The notes under the pieces were generated by a model. The model had not been told where the DNA came from. It saw only the letters and a list, made by a program, of their open reading frames with translations, and did no database searches. From contig NW_003101681.1 of the NCBI RefSeq assembly GCF_000003855.2, forward strand, positions 5,801,707-5,865,706: 64,000 bases of DNA. The letters run 5' to 3'. Below, in pieces: positions 59,112 to 64,000 of the stretch. The stretch's first letter is position 1, and the number at the start of each line of letters is the position of its first letter. The stretch comes from Blastomyces gilchristii SLH14081 (lineage: Eukaryota > Ascomycota > Eurotiomycetes > Onygenales > Ajellomycetaceae). Made by a program: the position numbers and the translations under genes.

Positions 59112-62100
59112 TTATAAAAATGTTCATCATCTTCTTATTAGAAAATGATTATTCATATATTATCTTCTTATCAGAAATAATTATTCATCAAGAGATATCT
59201 GAACATGTAATAATATGTAAGAAAGAGAAACACAGTTAAGTAGATACTGAGTTCTTAGATAGAAGCTTACTTATCAGTTACTCTGACTCTGTAATAAAGA
59301 TCTTATAAGAGAATGTCAGTGAAAGATCTGAGAGTTCTGACACTCAGATATATGAGAATATGATTACACTTCTTCAGATTTCACAGATATTATACATCTA
59401 ATAATTGATATAATCATGTCTAATAATAATATGAAACTCTTGAACACAAGTATAGACATGATGTCACAGTAACTCTGAGCAATGTTGAAATTATAACAGT
59501 AACAGATAGCAGACATGCATACAACTCAATAACTTCAATACAAAGAGATTCAATAATTAACTCATGCAATTTCAACATCTACAGAATCAAATATAAAAGC
59601 ACTGAAAGAATACTTAGATGCTTCAGCATATTTTAATACTTTCAATCTCACTCTCTACTCATTATGAAGAATGAAAATGCTCATGAAACTGAGTGTAGAT
59701 GAAGATTTCATCAGTTTATTAATCAATCAAGATTAATATATCAATGAATAATTGAAGAATCATGTGAAACAGAAGTTTCATTTATGAATGAAAGCATGCA
59801 AATCAGTGTTGCAAATACCTGATAATATTATTAAAAATCTTGATATTCTGTTCTAAGATACTGCTATATAACAGAAAATATTAGATTAATTACAAAGTGT
59901 CTGATAGAGAAACATTTCTCGTACAACATTTATCTCTGACTTCAACATCAAGATTCTAGAAGCAGGTGATCAATCTTGAGAGAATTAAATGAAGATTAGC
60001 ATGCTTAAGAAGATATTGACTTTTAAACTTTTACAGACTCTTATAAGTGTAGATGAAGACCAGACTTATAAAGATTTATACACACAGCTCTGAACATTGA
60101 ATAACTGTCTTATCAAGCTCAAGAGTATACAGAACAGTGACAGAAGACATTACACTTACATACCTGCACTGAGAAATAACTCAGTCACTTACATACCTGT
60201 ATTGAAGAATAACAATGATGCAGATATCATGAATTGAGTAGACTTGAATGTCTACACATAAGCAAGAGTTTTCACTGCTTGAACAGGCTTCTGAGTTTCT
60301 GAGATCACTTCTGAAGAAGTCACTGATTGATATTAATATGAAGTGTACATCAACTGTAACTGATCAGAACACATTGCTTTCAACTGCTGATCAATTTATA
60401 TATCTTCATACTTGAGAGAAAGATCAGTACCTGTTCATGTCAATCATGTTATATTAGAGAAAGATTCAGAGAATAACTATAAGAATGTCTCAGTGAAACA
60501 AAGAAAAGATTAGCTTCTGTTCAAATTTATAAATAGAAGCTTGAAAAGATTAGACAATAACAATTTAAAGAGAAGATAACAATGAATGCAATTCTTGTAT
60601 CTACTGTGATTGATAATATGTATAATATGAAAGCTATGATAGACAGCAGTCTATTTCACTATACAATAATAAAATCTTCAGTTATAAGATATTATAATCT
60701 TCAGTATATCTCTTTATCAAAATCCTGACTTCTCACAGAATTTGATGATTCAAAAGACATTTATACCAGTTACATAATGAAGCTGATCATAGATGTGAGA
60801 GAACATTAATGTAAAGATGTCTATGCATATGAAGTTGATAATCTTGATTATAATTTTATATTAGAACTTGTCTGACTATCTGAACAAGACATCTTGTTAA
60901 ACACTTGAAACAGAAGCTTGATATTCTCTAATAATAATAGAATTCATGAAGATAATATTCATAAGACTATGAATCTTACACAGATCTCTGTCAACACTTA
61001 TGAAATACTCTGAAAAAGAAGTTATCATCAAAATCACTAACAGAGTCACTGACAAGTTTGCTAATAGCAGAATCATGTATTAATCTATTTCATCAGTCTG
61101 ATCAATATCAAAAAGACTCTAGAAAAGTTATTCTGTGTTATAATAACAGATTCTTGTATAAAACTTTCTTAATAATATCATGAATATCTAGATGTCTTCT
61201 GATAAGATAATATTATAAATATACCTCTCTTATAAGATTCTAGAGTGAATCACAGTATCAAGTTAGAGAAAAAGAATGATAAGAACTCTGAATCATTATA
61301 AGACTCTCTTTATAATATGTTCTGAGATGAACTTCTTCTTCTTCAAAAGACACTCAATGATCTGTTGAATAAGAGATTTATATATATTAGTAACTCTTCT
61401 ACTGCAGCCTCTATTCTCTTTGCAAAGAAATTAGATGAAGAACTTCAGTTCTGTGTAAACTATCAAGAACTGAACAGAATAATAATGAAAGACTGCTATC
61501 TGCTATCTCTTATCAATGAAATTCTAGCTTATATTGAACAAGCTTAATGATTTATAAAACTAGATGTTATCACTGTATTTCATAAGATTTGTATCACTGA
61601 AGAAGATGAGTGACTTACAGCATTCTGAACACAATATAGTCTTTTTGAATGAATAGTTACTCTCTTCAGACTGACTAATACTCTCAGTATATTTCAGAAG
61701 TATATTAACTGAGCACTCTGAGATTTTCTTGATAAATTCATATCTGTATATCTTAATAACATTCTCATCTTCACTGATGAGTTTAGAAAAGAATATCAAG
61801 AATATGTACAGAAGATATTACAATGACTATAAGAAGCAGAACTACTAATAGATATTGATAAGTGTGATTTTAAAGTCAAGAGTATCAAATATCTGAGTTT
61901 TATTATAGAAGCTGATAAGAGAATTTGAATGAATTCTGAGAAAGTCTCTATCATTCTTGAATGAGAAGCTTTATATACTGTGAAAGATGTATAAAGCTTC
62001 ATTGAATTCACTAAATTCTATCAGCAATTTATATAAAACTTCTCAGATATTATAAGATCACTTACAGACCTTACTAAGAAAGACTCAGTATTTCAATAAT

Positions 62101-62956
62101 CAGTGAACACTGAAGCTGTATTTATATAGATAAAGAAGATATTTATTAATATCTCTCTACTGATAACATTTAATTCTGATCATGAAACAGTTGTTGAGAC
62201 TGATTTCTCTGACTATGTGACAGAAGAAGTGATATTGTAATATGATAATGAAGATGTTCTATAATTATATGTCTTCATATCTAAGAAACTGAGTCCTGCT
62301 GAATGCAATTATAAGATCTATGATAAGAAACTTCTTACAATTGTACACTGTTTAGAAGAATGAAACTCTGAACTCTGAAGTATCTCTGAATTTGAGATAA
62401 TTACAGATTATAAGAATCTCAAATACTTTATAACTATCTGTAAACTCACTGAATATTAGATATAATAGTCTGAGTTCTTAAGCTGCTTTCATTTTATGAT
62501 ACACTACTGTTCTGACAGTCAGAACTCAATAACAGATGCTCTCTTATAATAAGAGTAAGATATATCATTTAATATAACAGATACTCACTGAATGAACTGA
62601 GAGCATCAGCTCTTGAATCTGAAGATACTAGTTAATCAAGATGAAACAGTTCACAGTACTATACATACTTCTCTGATTAGAACTGTCATTAATATCTTTA
62701 CTTTCTCTACACTGAGTGAACTGTAGCATACAGCAGCTCAGACTGATGAACTTCTTCAGACTCTCACTGAAGCAGTATATCAAGAAGCACTCTGATTTCT
62801 CTCAGAACTACATAAAAGAACTGATATCTTAGAATGATCAATTGATGATAATAACACTCTATAATTTCATAAATGATGCTGAGCCTCCTCCACTCTGAAC
62901 TCTTATACATCTGAATAATGCAAGAGATGCATAATTTGTATATGACTGATCATTCA
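59112..62956 (+). mobile_element. Ty3/Gypsy retrotransposon internal region, interrupted at the integrase
   Basis: Between LTR 1 and LTR 2 lie the decayed gag and pol in the order gag - zinc knuckle - protease - reverse transcriptase - RNase H - start of integrase, which is the Ty3/Gypsy order. The internal part is about 3.85 kb, shorter than a complete element, because sequence identity passes into an LTR right at the integrase zinc-binding region (about 62918-62956). Either a second element inserted there or the integrase was deleted. Confidence 0.85.
59650..62956 (+). pseudogene. Gypsy gag-pol polyprotein relic
   Basis: Many stops, mostly TGA where Trp is expected, break the frame. Visible landmarks, in order: gag-like helices from 59650; a CCHC knuckle at 60346-60387, whose first Cys codon is now Tyr; the protease Asp-Ser-Gly site at 60642-60650, now Asp-Ser-Ser; the reverse transcriptase, with the ELQFCVNYQELNRI segment (61438-61480) and the YxDD catalytic site at 61749-61760 now reading Tyr-Leu-Asn-Asn; RNase H with ETDFSDY near 62199; and an integrase start ending MTDHS at about 62956. 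It cannot make an active enzyme. Confidence 0.85.
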
Positions 62957-63288
62957 TGTGACGGGCTGCGCCTGATCAATCATATAGACTATTCCGTTAC
63001 ACTCCACAGATTTCAATCACTTCATTCTCGATCGCCGATCCTCGGCCGCCATGAACGCGTACGCTCCGATTCTCAGCTATTTCTGATCGCCGATTCTCAG
63101 CTGCTACAAACACACGTATATTCTTCCACCCTGAAGCTCCACCGCGTACACCATCATATACATGTATAAATATTCATCTCAATCACTGATTCTTGCACTT
63201 TCTCTTTCTTTCCTTCTTTAACATTTTTATCATTGTTAAATAAGACCTATTAATATAATATCAATCTATTCAGTATAGACCTCTTACA
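62957..63288 (+). repeat. Gypsy LTR 2
   Basis: It starts TGTGACGGGCTGCGCCTGAT and aligns with LTR 1 throughout (offset 4178). Length is about 332 bp. Both 33-bp motifs are present, and as in LTR 1 the first ~200 bases keep CpG, CC and GG. Confidence 0.78.
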
Positions 63289-64000
63289 CTATAAAAACAT
63301 TCATTGTCTTCTTATTAGAAAACAATTATTCATGTATTATCTTCTTATCAGAAATAATTATTCATTAAGAGATATCTGAATATATAATAACATGTAAGAA
63401 AGAGAAAACACAGTTAAGCAGACACTGAGTTCTCAGATAGAAGCTTGCTCATCAGTCACTCTAATCTTATAATAAGAGTTTATAAGAGAATATCAGTGAA
63501 AGACCTGAGAGTTCTGATACTTAGATATATGAGAATATAATTATACTTCTTTAGATTTTATAGATATTATATATTCAATGATTGATATAATCATGTCTAA
63601 CAATAATATGAAACTCTTAAATGTAAGCATAGATATGATATCACAGTGACTCTGAGCAATGTTGAAATTACAACAGTAACAGATAGCAGACATGCACATG
63701 ACTTAATAACTTTAATATAAAGAGATTTAATAATTAACTCACATAATTTCAACATCTACAGAATTAAATACAAAAGCACTGAAAGAATGCTTAGATGCTT
63801 TTATATATTTCAATACTTTCAATCTCACTCTCTACTCATCATGAAGAATGAAAATGCTTGTAAAACTGAGTGTAGATGAAGATTTCATCAGTTCATTAAT
63901 TAATCAAGATTAATATATCAATGAATGATTGAAGAATTGTGAGAAATAGAAGTTTTATTCATGAATGAAAGTATGTAAATCAGTGTTGCAAATGTCTGAT
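63289..64000 (+). mobile_element. Second Gypsy copy, internal region, cut by the window end
   Basis: From 63289 to the end the sequence repeats 59112-59824 with C/T and G/A differences, reaching the start of gag. So LTR 2 is followed by another internal region: it is either the 5' LTR of a nested second element or the shared LTR of a tandem array. Confidence 0.8.

Noticed and set aside
44863..64000. CRISPR array or prokaryotic mobile element
   Set aside because: No regularly spaced identical repeats; all recognisable parts are eukaryotic transposon domains.

Overview
The window comes from a filamentous ascomycete chromosome. Genes carry several short introns (about 55-200 nt, GT..AG), have CT-rich leaders, and include family members typical of Eurotiomycetes: a DUF4048 protein, a DUF3425-type bZIP factor, Fmp52, an Nrp1-like RNA-binding protein and a GCK-III kinase. 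A GC-balanced gene block abuts a very AT-rich repeat block. That two-compartment layout, with degenerate Gypsy elements, suggests Onygenales (Ajellomycetaceae-like). The organism assignment is inference from memory of families, not a search result.

Gene block (about 1-44,860). In order: F-box/LRR protein (+, 1305-3168); RRM/RanBP2-zinc-finger RNA-binding protein with an ERI-1-like but apparently dead exonuclease domain (+, 6513-8753); condensin CAP-G/Cnd3 (-, 11333-15068); a mitochondrial-type cysteine synthase (+, 15738-16953) divergent from it; bZIP/DUF3425 factor (-, 17941-19304); Fmp52 (-, 19795-20595); a gene-poor 6.7 kb stretch with eroded helicase-like remnants (about 22.4-25.8 kb); sulfite oxidase with a 9-nt first coding exon (-, 27339-28971); Tim22 (-, 30046-30848); DUF4048 protein (-, 32021-33899); GNAT acetyltransferase (-, 35323-36228); cytochrome P450 (+, 37562-39446); Sid1/Nak1-like kinase (-, 42220-44397). 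Most are single-copy housekeeping genes (mitosis, mitochondrial import, sulfur metabolism, cytokinesis or polarity signalling). No operon-like or secondary-metabolite cluster logic is visible. The cysteine synthase and sulfite oxidase are both sulfur enzymes but lie 10 kb apart.

Repeat block (about 44,863-64,000). Composition changes abruptly 465 bp upstream of the kinase start codon. From there on I see only mobile-element relics: a pogo-type transposase N-terminus; a LINE RNase H relic; a minus-strand LTR; two tandem copies of an unidentified 2.9 kb repeat, with a tRNA-headed SINE, a 5'-truncated LINE and a chimeric LINE-tailed element inserted in them, each with a target-site duplication; two copies of a second repeat, one with 37-bp terminal inverted repeats; and a Ty3/Gypsy element whose integrase is cut off by the LTR of a second copy that runs off the window.

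Most striking is the mutation pattern of the repeat block. CC, GG and CG are almost absent while CA and TG are plentiful, which is not the classic CpA-directed RIP pattern. Against this background the SINE and the first ~200 bp of the Gypsy LTRs are spared. The LINE and SINE also share a hairpin plus (AAT)n 3' end, the expected mark of a LINE-SINE partnership.
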